Below, one piece after another: positions 1-9,491 of a stretch of DNA of 34,090 bases (position 1 is its first letter; every line of letters starts with the position of its first letter). Below the pieces are notes generated by a model. It saw nothing but the letters and a program-made list of their open reading frames with translations, was not told the DNA's origin and did no database searches. Source of the DNA: Pelomyxa schiedti (taxonomy: Eukaryota; Evosea; Pelobiontida; Pelomyxidae); assembly GCA_020536535.1 (NCBI GenBank), contig JAHLWZ010000979.1:1-34090 (forward strand), in the 5' to 3' direction. A program made the translations under genes and the position numbers.

Positions 1-47
1 TGTCTTCTTTGTTTTCAATTTTTCAATTTTTTTTACCTGGAAATTAT

Positions 48-286
48 TCAGTGGACAAAGTTTGTAGAACCAATCCCACCTGGTTTTGCCCACTGAGTTT
101 GTTTAGTAGTCCGGTTAAAATAGTATATCCTTCCCTTGGCATCCACAGCTTCTTGCCATCCTTCAGGAAGTTCCTGTGAACAACAGATCATAAAGTGGAG
201 TTCAGCACAGGTTGTTTGGTTTTTACCAGTTCTGGAAGCACTGATATCGACATTGGCCTTGTTGGGGTTGGAAATCCGTTAGACAT
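48..286 (-). CDS. Small WW-domain protein (61 aa)
   Basis: Two exons (286-227 and 173-48) joined across a 53-nt GT-AG intron (174-226, phase 0). The 61-residue product is almost wholly one WW domain. It opens with LPEGW, continues with an acidic turn and GRIYYFNRTTKQTQW, and ends in a KP pair, so both signature Trp residues, the central aromatic pair and the closing Pro are present. WW domains bind Pro-rich peptides, so an adaptor role is likely. The ATG is preceded by an in-frame stop. After the WW only eight residues remain before a TGA. A GT-like site lies just beyond the stop and the window edge is near, so a longer spliced form that runs off the window cannot be excluded. No signal peptide or membrane segment is seen. 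Confidence 0.7.
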
Positions 287-326
287 TGCGGGTAAAGAAG
301 CAGTCAGAGATGGCGGTGCCTCTTTG

Positions 327-977
327 TTAGGTTAGAGAATGATTTTCTAACAAGAAATTACCTCCTGGTAATGTTCCATAAAGTTCTCTCAGGCCAGTCT
401 GCAAGCGAAGAAGCTGGGGTGCGCAAAGTATCACAGGAACCGGAACAAAAGGTGTGCTGTTAGCGGGGGCTGGACAATGTTCCATGTGAGTGACCTGCCA
501 TGAGTCCCAGTGTGTGGCAACACCCTCGTTGTTTAGAGAGAGATCTGTAAGCGATACACGCCTACAAAGAGAATTTCCATAGGCAGGATTGGTCGAACAC
601 TGACCAGGGAACGAGACAGAACCACAGTCAGTGCACTGCACAAGGATTGTGGACATGATAGTGTGCGGAGGGCTCATGTGAATTCTAATTGTGTCAGCGG
701 TCTCTTTGCTTAGAAATTCATATTCCTCAGCATGCACACGCCACCACAGGATTTCGACCGAAGTGCAACAATGTGGAGTGGGGCACAAGAATGTTGGAAT
801 AACTTGGCAGAGTCCACATTTGACACATTGACCAGAAGTGGAGGGCTGGTTATCACGTGCAACAGGGATCTTTGTGGGCGTTGTCTTTGGGTAAAACAAG
901 AAAGGCTTGTCATAGCACGTAGCTGCTGTACAAGAAGGCACATGAATATAGGAGCACAGTGAACACCTCATGACCAT
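327..977 (-). CDS. Hypothetical Cys-rich protein (216 aa)
   Basis: An uninterrupted ATG-initiated frame on the minus strand, between the WW gene and the TRAF-like gene and on the same strand as both. I do not recognise the family. The protein is rich in Cys in CxxC-like pairs: RCSLC near the start, QCVKCGLC near residue 50, a CPTPHCC cluster, and QCTDCGS near residue 115. This suggests structural zinc sites. There is no signal peptide or obvious membrane helix. The upstream TRAF-like gene ends in a clear stop at 1065 and the gap is 87 bp, so I keep the two as separate genes. A spliced 3' extension of the TRAF-like gene is less likely, but a transcript would settle it. Confidence 0.45.
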   Translation of the reverse strand: MVMRCSLCSYIHVPSCTAATCYDKPFLFYPKTTPTKIPVARDNQPSTSGQCVKCGLCQVIPTFLCPTPHCCTSVEILWWRVHAEEYEFLSKETADTIRIHMSPPHTIMSTILVQCTDCGSVSFPGQCSTNPAYGNSLCRRVSLTDLSLNNEGVATHWDSWQVTHMEHCPAPANSTPFVPVPVILCAPQLLRLQTGLRELYGTLPGGNFLLENHSLT

Positions 978-1064
978 GAAAAAAGATGTTTTTCCAGTGC
1001 AAGTTTTGAGTAATTGAGTGTAGTTGGGTCTCTTGAAACCCTTGATTGGGGCTGGAAACCAATG

Positions 1065-1771
1065 TTAAGTACAGTTGGAATTTCCCGCAAGCACACCAAC
1101 TTGGTCACGCAGATCCTTATTCTCCTCATCTAGTAATCGTACGTGCTCTAGTGCATCAGCCACCATGTGCCGTTCAAGTCCTTGCCGAGTGTCAAATACT
1201 TTTCCACAATTAGGTATCGTGCACTCGACGGGAATGAATTGGCAAACCTAAGGAAAACTTAAGAAGAGGCTCGGTCGGTGAAAGCAGATACCTTCACATG
1301 CGCTTTCCGTGATGCCAATGTGCCAGTCCAAGTACACCCACGTTGCTTCTGGGCACAAAATACCTTCCAAGAGTTCACTTCCAATACAGAATAAAATCGC
1401 TCCAAGAGGAAAAAAGTACCTGTGCGTTTTCAAGTAGAGATACAGCAAGGGGATTTGGCTTCACTTGTTCAACCGTCAATGGTAACCTATCAATAGGACA
1501 CTCGCTCTTCCTAGACAAACATTGCAAAATGCACTGTTTACCTTTTTGTCAAATGTTTATTCCCAGGGTAAAAACATGAACCGAAAAAGTAACACATAAG
1601 CAAGGCACGCAAGTTTCTAAAAAAAAAAAGGCAATGACCCACAATTAAGACAAGATAAAACACACAGAAAAGGTGTTGACAGGGGGTCCCACAAGGATCC
1701 ACCATAATCAGGCTGCAAATGGTGCACCGCAGATCTACCGGTATGCTGTTTACAAAATCGCTCTCGTCCAT
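1065..1771 (-). CDS. TRAF-like RING and zinc-finger protein (160 aa)
   Basis: Four exons: 1771-1666, 1541-1420, 1363-1292 and 1247-1065, with introns of 124, 56 and 44 nt. All phases close and the product is 160 aa. Residues about 16-54 form a TRAF-style RING: LRCTICS, then TPCQHLFCKQC, then a final CPID in which the last ligand is Asp, as in many TRAF RINGs. A TRAF-type zinc finger follows (FCAQKQRGCTWTG, then H and C), then a second finger-like unit (VECTIPNCGKVFDTRQGLERH). A short heptad-like tail (EHVRLLDEENKDLRDQVGVL) looks coiled-coil. The expected role is a RING E3 ubiquitin ligase or adaptor. Compared with full TRAFs it lacks the MATH domain and most of the finger array, so it is a minimal form. 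The intron inside the RING was placed by restoring the C-x2-C spacing. Confidence 0.8.
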
Positions 1772-2299
1772 TGGTTAATCAGTAATAATATGTTGATCAG
1801 ATTCCGTGACAGAATGATCTCTCGAGGTTCGTTTGATAACCAGGAGGCTACCAGATTAGCTTTGGATTGGTGTTATGGTGGAGGTGCGAAACTGAACAAC
1901 GACACCCACAACCGCAACAAATCAAAGTGTGAAGGTGATCACCAGCACATGCCGCGCGGAAATTCGACTCGAGTTCGAGCCTGTGCTCGAGTGAGAGCTC
2001 TCAAGCTCAAAGACAGCTGCACCAGCAAGAACCTTCGCAGCAAGAAAGAAGCTGCTAACAGCGAGGATTCATATGAGTTGAGTGCTGACCTGATGGCAAG
2101 CACAAGTGCAGATATGGTGCATCTAGAATGAATAATGAACCCTATGTCATGGGACAGTTGTTTTGAATTTGGATAGTTATGTTCAAATAGAGTCAAGATT
2201 TCAAAGTGTCACAAAGATGTGACTAAAAGAAGTTTTTGTGTAAACCCTAAGTTTACATGATGGTTCTGGAAGAACTTTACTGAAACGATCCAGTTCCAT
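1772..2299. other. Intergenic stretch, 528 bp
   Basis: Lies between the start of the TRAF-like gene and the stop of the TTC39-like gene, both on the minus strand. It should hold the 5' flank of the first and the 3' flank of the second. Apart from one low-confidence plus-strand frame (1790-2131) I see no domain, RNA gene or repeat in it. Confidence 0.4.
1790..2131 (+). CDS. Doubtful small ORF (113 aa)
   Basis: A plus-strand frame with an ATG at 1790 and a stop at 2131. The predicted protein is basic in its middle and Ser/Glu/Asp-rich at its end, with no recognisable domain. It would start only about 20 bp from the oppositely directed TRAF-like gene, leaving almost no room for a promoter. It may be chance open frame in intergenic DNA. 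I list it because it fills a gap of more than 500 bp and its composition is not obviously random. Confidence 0.15.
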   Translation: MLIRFRDRMISRGSFDNQEATRLALDWCYGGGAKLNNDTHNRNKSKCEGDHQHMPRGNSTRVRACARVRALKLKDSCTSKNLRSKKEAANSEDSYELSADLMASTSADMVHLE

Positions 2300-4859
2300 T
2301 TAAAGCAGCTTCAGGCGTCGTGTAACACTCGAGTGCCAGCTCTTTTCCCTCTGTGGTGAAGTTCCAGTGGCAGTTGCTGCTGTAGATTCAGTGCCTGTTC
2401 CTGTTGGTATCGCCGCTGTTGTTCCTGATGCTGAGCCAGAAATAGACGAGGCCTTCATCGCAGATACCACGGCGTTGGCCTTGGACGCGTAGATGAAGTA
2501 GTTCCCGCTCTTGATCCTGTAGTCGATATACTTGCTGAACATGTAGTTCGACTTGCTGCGGGCCTGGCCAAAGTACTCGGTGGCCTCCTTGAGGTGGTTG
2601 GTCCTCAGCGCCATCTCTCCCATCTCGACCAGGGAGTACGCGACTATCTGGTAGTCAAAGAACAGTGCCTTTAGCTGCGGCTCGGTCCCAACCACTTTAG
2701 TGAACTCCAGCAGCGCCTCGTCGTCGCGCCCGCGGAGCCCCGCGAGTGAGCACCCAAGCCAGAAGTGTAACCTGTTGTATGTATTGGTTCAGCGAGAGTT
2801 GAATTGAAACGCGAAAAGGTAAATTGGGTTTTTTTAAAAAGACAAAGTATGAAGTGATAAGAGGATGGAAAAAGGAGGGAGAGATTATACCAGGCTTCAA
2901 GAAGCCACAGGGGTTCTGGGCCAGGAGTGCCAGAAATGTATATTTTGTACCGGCCACACTCTTCAAATGCTTCCTGGTGTAGAGTGTTCAAATGGAATTT
3001 TAATTGTTTAATTTTTTTTTGAGAAGAATAAGAACCTGGTAGTAGTGACCATCCAAGAAGTTGTTTAACCTCTCAAGATAAATATCAAAATCGGTGAAGG
3101 CGTTCCCATTTGACACAAATTTATTGGCCATCATAACAGTGAAATCGTCATGCTCATAATGTTCCTTTGCACACGCTTTTCCTCTAGCTAGAATATCAGC
3201 AACTTGATCGCGTTGGCCTTTGTGGAGTTGAATCTAGCATGTAGAAACGAGGTTGATCACCATACCAGTGCACCATTTGCATATTGCCAGTTTGTAGAAT
3301 CCATGACAGCGGTACATGGTACTTTCTGTGGCTAAATATTCCTCAATACAGGGAATTGCCTTCAAAAATGTAAGTGAGCAAATAAAAATGGGTTGTTTTG
3401 ATGATACCCTTTCCCAGTCGTTATGAACATAGTACGTGGCTCCTTCAAAGTATGTACAGGATTTCCTCATAAAGTCAAACTCGGGGGAAAATAAAGCCCT
3501 AGATTCCCTAAAACAGGCTCTTGAGGTCTCAATGTCACCAGCAAGCATTGTTTGATACCCTGGAAGTTGTTATCAGTCTAATGACCTCATTTTCGTAAGA
3601 AGATGCAGAATAAACCTTCAGTGTAACACAACAATGGGCTTCGGGCTTTTCTAGCAGAGACTGCGTGCAAAATCGATCTGGCCTTTTCTGGATCTTTCAG
3701 TAACATAGTATAAACCCAACTGAGTAACATTGCACCACCACTTCCAAAGGAGGCACCACTTTGCCATGCCTCATCCAACTCAGCAAGGGCGAGGGGAAGG
3801 TCAGCTTCAAATCCCATGAGTTGCAAGAACCACATGAATGTTGGGGGAATAGCTGTCATGATCTGAATGGTGTGAGGAAACTTCTTGCAAGAAAAACCAA
3901 GCAGCTACTGACCAAGTGGAAGATGCCAACGCCAAAGGCAATATCACCTCCCATTTCCGGGATCACATAAGTTTTTCCAACTGGATCAGCCATCAAAAAG
4001 TCTTTCAGGTACTGAGCACGATAGAGCCACTTGATCAAGGTTATGATAAAGATATAAAGTCACAAAATCACCTTCCACGATTTACGTAAAAGAAAAGGGG
4101 CATTTGCGTATGACCTGTCATAGTAGTGCAACAGAGCTTTCCCTAAGAGTAACTAATAGAATTATTTGTGGATTGTAAAAAAGGGGTGCAACGCACCATC
4201 CCCATTATCATCATGGAAACAGTTTGGACAAACATTTCATCCCACTGAGCGGGTGTGTATGTAGTGCCTGAGTGTCCGGTTGTTGCAATTCGATACAACT
4301 TGGCAGCGCCGTGTTTAACAAGGCTACGCTTATACCCCACGCAGTTAGGCTTCACCATATCCTCCAGTTTTTCTTGTAGCACAAATAAGAGTACAGTACT
4401 ACACTCCAGGGTATAAACCTATCCTTGCAAGCGCCCTTGATCTTTCAAGAGCGCTCTCAGTCAATATGCTTCTCCAAAATCCGCTCAACACATGCAACGA
4501 CCCAGGGTATATATGCTCCTTCACAACATCCGCCAATGCTGCATCAGCTTCATCCAGTCTGGACAACCATATCAAATCCGCAACCTATTCGACCAACAGC
4601 AATAACAACAAATATCATGAAAAAAAAAAAACTTATAATAACGACGACAAGAAGAAGTTACAGGACGGCAAATTTCTATCCAATAGTTGGCAGCCTCTAT
4701 ATTTGTGGAGAACCCAGTCTCAGGGGGAGACAACTTGGCCACAGTCACAGGGGGAGCTGCCGCCGAAGCAGAAGCAGTCGAAGTAGTGGTGGTGGTGGTC
4801 GTAGGGGCAGCCGCGGTCGCACTAGCCATTGTGGGCGCCACTGGCGTTTCGGTAGACAT
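2300..4859 (-). CDS. TTC39/IML2-like tetratricopeptide repeat protein (667 aa)
   Basis: Eleven exons: 4859-4662, 4584-4419, 4372-4193, 4142-4072, 4029-3913, 3883-3616, 3559-3408, 3359-3261, 3233-3036, 2973-2891 and 2771-2300. Phases close to give 667 aa. After a Thr/Ala-rich leader (residues 1-45) the protein follows the TTC39/IML2 pattern: RKSWKWLYRAQ; FMWFLQLMGFEADLPLAL followed by ELDEAW; GSGGAMLLSWVYTM; KARSPLLCYTEGYQ; and a TPR-type C-terminus beginning LHFWLGCSLAGL with NHLKEATEYFGQARS. The yeast relative IML2 is linked to lipid-droplet and inclusion-body clearance, and the animal TTC39 proteins to lipid metabolism. The exact role here is unknown. Two introns are very short (27 and 29 nt). 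The Ser/Thr/Gly-rich tail (about residues 580-667) is not conserved. The ATG at 4859 is used because the longer upstream frame has no ATG. Confidence 0.85.
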
Positions 4860-5066
4860 CAACCAACTGCAACCGACGGGTTTGTTTGGAAGATGTTTCG
4901 AGAAGCGATCCAAGATCAAACTCCAGTCACGGACTGGGCAGTTACTCAATCCCGAAAGTGCCTCGCCAGTGTTTCTCTCTCACTGCGCCAGCTTCCTCCA
5001 TCCCAATCATTTCTCGTAATCCTGCTGGTTCAGTGAACGACCCAACGAAAACCAACCGTCAAAGCA
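4860..5066. other. Divergent intergenic region, 207 bp
   Basis: Separates the start codons of the minus-strand TTC39-like gene and the plus-strand SPRY gene, so it must hold both promoters. No TATA-like or other motif is convincing. Open frames cross it on the plus strand, but they lack a domain and overlap the first TTC39 exon. Confidence 0.4.
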
Positions 5067-6043
5067 ATGCAAGAAGCCCTGCAAGGCGTGCGTCTGCGAC
5101 AACATGCGGCCACGGCTAATATGACGGGGCAGTCAGATTCCACCCCTACTGTCTCGGTCGTCGACGATTCTGTGGACTCGGGGGCGTGGTTCGCCTCAAA
5201 CTTGGAAAACTGGTGTGTTGTGTGTGTTGTGTGTGTGTGTTGTGTGTGTGTGTTGTGTGTGTGTTGTGTGTGTGTTGTGTGTGTGTGTTGTGTGTTGTGT
5301 GTGTTGTGTGTGTACCTCGTTCATTCGACTTACTTTGTTGACAGGACAAATTGTTGTTTACCCTGTACCAGAGGCAGACCAATGGAGCACAAGTGGAAGG
5401 GGGGTATCTGTTGATGGGAGTGACACTGTGGTGTGGGTGCAGCCTGATGGAGTCACAGGAATGTGTGGGAGTTCTGTGGGGGGAAGGGTGGCGTGGCTGA
5501 ACCCATCACTTCAGAGCCTCTCATGTGGTGGTAGTTACTATGTTTATTGGGCATTTAACCTTCTGCTTTGTCCTGCAAGGTTTTCTTGTCAGGTTTTCAT
5601 TTTTCCTTTTTTTTCTCACTCACATCACTCAAAAGGAAGGGATTGGTGCCTCATCTTCAATCTTGTCAATTTCACAACCAAGTTCCCTTGACTGTTACCC
5701 AATCACATATTGCACTGACAAACGCAAAGGCCCCTGTTCATTTGGTTTGAGCATGGGAGCAGCTGAACTGGAGGGAAGATGCCAAGGTGTCCTCTCGCGA
5801 CACATCCCGAATGACCAAAGAATTGCAGTTGCAGGAGATCAGTTCTCATTCCTGATTCGATTTCACAGAGGCATGCAGCATGGCACTGTGAGAGTCTTCA
5901 GGAACCTCAAGCCACTGGTCACGTTCGAGCGTCTGGTGACTAGGCTTCCAATTTTTCCCACTGTGCAAATGTGTTGCAGGGAGGTAAGGTACCAGTTCGT
6001 AAGCAACCCACAGCTCCCTCCTCTTCTCTCCCTGTTCGGTTGA
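5067..6043 (+). CDS. SPRY-domain protein; first exon join unresolved
   Basis: Exon 1 (5067-5212) gives an acidic 48-residue leader. Exons 2 (5345-5541) and 3 (5636-6043) encode a SPRY-like beta-sandwich: a CGGSYYEG segment like the YWEV strand, CSFGLSMG, then GDQFSFLIRFHRG, GTVRVFRNLKPLVTFERL, and PIFPTVQMCCREVRYQFV as the closing strands. SPRY domains are protein-interaction modules, often in ubiquitin ligases. Intron 2 (94 nt) is in phase. Intron 1 is not: the best donor (5213) and best acceptor (ending 5344) leave the reading frame off by one base, and donors two or eleven bases later create a TGA. A weaker acceptor near 5388 would restore the frame but drop about 15 residues. So the domain is well supported but the N-terminus is not. 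Confidence 0.6.
5211..5313. repeat. TG-rich microsatellite in intron
   Basis: About 100 bp of TG dinucleotides broken at intervals by TTG, giving a TGTGTGTTG-type pattern. It starts exactly at the apparent donor of SPRY intron 1 and fills most of that intron, followed by a short pyrimidine-rich stretch and an AG at 5344. Read as protein it gives only Cys/Val runs, so it is not coding. It could be polymorphic. Confidence 0.9.
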
Positions 6044-6127
6044 CCCACCCAATGATGTAATAGCATACAAAGAAAAGACCGCTTTTTCTCATTTCCAAGT
6101 ACATGTACATTGAATACAGCCTTGAAC

Positions 6128-9053
6128 TTAGAATAGGGCGAAACGGGCACCGACGCTCTTTGATAGCCAAGGGGACTGTTCGCCATTGGACAGTGATTGC
6201 ACCATCAAAATGGTGTCATCGACAATGTCCCCAAATGGTGTGCCTGGGTGTGCCTTCTCTGCCACTGTTTGTTTTGTTATTTTTTGGTTTTTTTGAATAT
6301 ATACACCTTCAAGGAAACAGCCAGTAAAGAATCCGTTGTTCTTGTGGTTCGGCAACTTGCATGCATCCAGTGTTGTCTTTCCTGTGTGCGTAGTTAAAAT
6401 GGAGAAAGAATGGAGGAAAATCAACCAACCTGGGCTTGTTGGGTAAATTACAATGCACCCTGCTGGAAAATCTTCTTTAGTCATCGATGATGACCGCGTG
6501 GAGCTAAATCCACGTGTCTGGGGTTATGAAATAAGGTGTTGAATTAGTACCAGAGAGGGATGTATTGGTAAGTATTGTTTGCTGTGCTTCTTGGTTTGGG
6601 GTGCAAAACAAAAAGAAATATAAATTAATACCCTGAACTCATCCCGATCATCATGATCAGACTCCCGGCAGGCATCAAGGATCCCAATGGTGAGGTCGGA
6701 GTGCTTCTTGATTTCATCTAACACAATCCCAAGCATTGGTGCCTTGTACTTGATTACGTCAAAGTTGGTTTCAGTGAAAGCTGTCTCATCTGATGTCATG
6801 AGAAGGAAGTTGTGCCCTTTTATTTGCCTGCCGTGCCCTGCGAAGTAAAATATGCTTGCGACCTGCAATTTGCTGTTGGCGTTGGGAAAAAAATGAAAAT
6901 GCTGGGACCTTGTTTCTTGCCTTCTGTTGCTCCTTCAAGGTTGCTTTGAACTGTTCCAATTTGCTAGCGAAATCCTGGATGTTTGAGATGTTAACGTGGC
7001 ACACAACTTCAAACTTGCATGTGGTCCTCAAGAACTGGTAAAAAAATGAAAGTGGGGGAAAAAAATGAGAGTAATATATGGAGAACAAAAGAGGGTATAG
7101 CCAACAAGGGAAATCGTTTCTGCGTCGCTGACGGCATTCTTGAGGGTAGACTGACCATATGATTCATTTCCTATAACAAATGCAAAGCATTTGTAATTCA
7201 GCTCGGGACTAAAAAGAGTTGGGGATCCTGCCATGGCGTTATGATAGAAGTTTGAAAAGAAATGCTGGTACCTGCATTTAATTGCTGTTGCAATGTTTCA
7301 ACTTGTGCCTGCAAGTCCTTTATCAGCATTGACCGACTATAGTTGGTTTTCAGTGGGTGAAGTTAGTGCTTAATAAAAACAAAGGGATGTTTGGTGAACA
7401 AAACTGTGATGAAACAGAGCATCGTGGTCGCCGCTGCTGCTGGCTGGCAAGATGAGATCGAACCTCTTCTACAATGATTTCTGCATCACCAACAACAATC
7501 CCAAGGCTACACAGTTGCTGCACTGTGTAATTGGCAAGTGTCCTCCCACGTAACTTGTTTGATCTGATAACCTTGAGGCAATCATCATCAATACCAACAG
7601 ATCCAAGCCACAAGCACACTTGATCCACGTTGGCTGTTGAAAGAGAAAATGCTGGTAGTTGTGATGTCATAGTTGATGAAACGTGTAGTGCATTCGCTGA
7701 GAATGCTTCTGCTTCTGTGTTTGTTGAAGAGTGTGTCACAATGTTATCTGATTTAGAGGTCAAATCCACTGGGGTGGTTCCTTTTGGCTTCGGGGATAGT
7801 GGTGTTGGCGAGTCTGGTGCAGTTTGAACTGATGCTGGAAGGGGGTTGGTAGGTATGGTTTCTGATTGAAATTCTGTGGGCATTTGAGTTGAGCTTACAA
7901 GGGGCTGGTTAGATGCTGGTGGTTTTGGGGGTAAATTTGCTGGCTTGGGAGTTTCAAGTGGAGGGGTAGTTCCAGGTGTGGTAACATTCAAAGAAGCCGG
8001 GCTTTGGAGAATTGCACCCTTGCCATCTTTGAGACCCAGAGCAAGGGACACATAAAAAGCCTCAACTATATCAAGAAACATATCCCGGACCTTTTCGTAC
8101 TGAAAGTACGTGTCACTCACCAGAATTGCCTCCTTGTCAAGTGCAGGGATCCACGCCAGTCCCAACTCCTCGAAGTTCACCGAGTCGCGCGGAAGTGGGG
8201 CCCCATTGGAGCCAAGCACCGTACCAATGTGCGGCAGGTCTCCCTTCTCGTCTGTACCGCGGCGCGTGGGCGTGAGATACTGCACCACGGCGGCGCCCTG
8301 CTTCCCAGGAGGGAGTGCTCTGCGCAGAGCGCGAGTCAGGAACGCAATGAACCAGGCGGGGACCCCCCTGTGCAGGTCGGAGCTGCCGGGCATCGTTACA
8401 TATCCCCGCGATGAAAGCTCCAGGGGGTGCATGGAGTCGAGGCCCGCGGGATCCGGCGTCACCGCGGCCAGCCGGCTCAGCGGGCCGTACATCAAAAGCG
8501 CGTGCGTCTGGGCAGACATGAGGTCCACGACGGTCACTGGGCAAAAGCCGGCCTGTGTCACGCACCCGGGGTCTATGACGCAACCGTGGCCGTCGCTGTC
8601 CACAGAAACAACAGTAACCACGAGGGGGATTGTGGTGGTGGTGGTGGTGGTGGGGAGGGAGGGGGCGGACGACGAGGGCCGCGGCGGCGGCGACAGGGGG
8701 TGCTTGGACGAGATCGCAGATCTGGCGCAGTCGTACGTGGCCTGGTCGCCAGGTGCAACGACGGCGATGGCAAAGTCGAAGTCCCCACCTCCTGGAGGTT
8801 GTAGGCCGGAGGCACAAGAACAAGAAGCATCCGAAGAAGAAGAAGAAGAAGAAGGGGGTGGGGGTTGAACGATGTGCCTGTGGATCAAGGGGACGCCGCA
8901 GGAGCGGAGCAGGAGCTCGGCGACGACGGCATACGGGGCAACACGTGGGGCGAAGCAGAGGCAGCAACGGTCCGTTGCCGACACCCGTAACGGCGGCGTG
9001 ATCGGGCGCCGCGGTCGGGACGCCGCCCCTCGCGTGCTTTCGTCGTTTCCCAT
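6128..9053 (-). CDS. SAM-domain caspase-like cysteine protease (C14 family, 830 aa)
   Basis: Eight exons: 9053-7405, 7336-7272, 7227-7106, 7034-6909, 6862-6632, 6517-6430, 6381-6307 and 6264-6128. All phases close at 830 aa. Residues 1-340 are an unrecognised region with Ser, Pro and Thr runs. A Pro/Thr-rich linker follows, then a SAM domain (about 470-536, VDQVCLWLGSVGIDDDCL to EEVRSHL), a short coiled coil (KDLQAQVETLQQQLNA), and a caspase p20-like domain. That domain has the usual signs: FAFVIGNESYG, then KNAVSDAETI, the catalytic His in FYFAGHGRQ (about residue 664) and the catalytic Cys in ILDACRES (about 719). Both catalytic residues are intact. SAM probably drives oligomerisation and so induced-proximity activation. 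The N-terminus MGNDES fits an N-myristoylation site. A paracaspase or orthocaspase-like origin is possible; I cannot separate these from sequence alone. Confidence 0.85.
8631..8653. repeat. GGT/ACC trinucleotide run
   Basis: A short run of GGT on the plus strand that encodes a Thr tract in the N-terminal half of the SAM-caspase. A second run (AAG, 8831-8854) encodes its Ser tract. Both look like ordinary coding microsatellites. Confidence 0.8.
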
Positions 9054-9491
9054 TTTTTTTCCCTTACATTTTTCCAGTTACGCTGTGAAGAGGTTTTAGC
9101 AGAAGGCTGTTGACTCATAATTCCGTACCACCAAGGATACAGCCTAAACCCACCACAACTTTAATGAAGAATAACCGGCCTAATAAAAAGAGAAAACAAC
9201 AACACCAACCTACATAAGTTGTTTGGCGCAGCCATAAAGGCCGCCAACGTTAATTGTCGGCACATACGCTCTGTTGACGATTTCCTCTCAGTTCCCAGGT
9301 AACAAGGACAAAGAATGATTCAGAGTGAAAAAGCTACTTCCCCACCAGAACCGGGAGACAGAGCAAGTTATCGTAAAAGAAAAAAAAAAGGAACAAGAAA
9401 CAACCCCGCGATGGTACACGAGATCTGCTCCTCCCTCCGTTTGTGTCGTTTAACATGTTGAGATTTGTTATAGGAGCACGTACGTGCGGCA
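9054..9491. other. Divergent intergenic region, 438 bp
   Basis: Lies between the ATG of the SAM-caspase (minus) and the ATG of the PPOX-nitroreductase (plus), so it should hold both promoters and 5' UTRs. A-rich runs occur near 9378-9390. I see no conserved motif, RNA gene or open frame with a domain. Confidence 0.4.

Noticed and set aside
1810-2010. tRNA-like fragments (GGTTCG near 1828, GTTCGAGCC near 1973)
   Set aside because: No acceptor stem, D-arm or anticodon arm can be paired around either on either strand.
4425-5036. Plus-strand frames opposite the first exons of the TTC39-like gene
   Set aside because: They overlap well-supported TTC39 exons and encode Ser/Arg/Gly or Val runs without a domain.
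5211-5313. Possible CRISPR-like or satellite array
   Set aside because: A simple dinucleotide-type repeat without spacers of unique sequence, inside an intron.
5146-5382. Minus-strand frame of His/Thr repeats
   Set aside because: Only the translation of the TG microsatellite.
8110-8868. Long open frames on both strands over the GC-rich first exon of the SAM-caspase
   Set aside because: High GC content removes stops. The proteins are Arg/Gly/Pro-rich and the true frame is fixed by the SAM domain.
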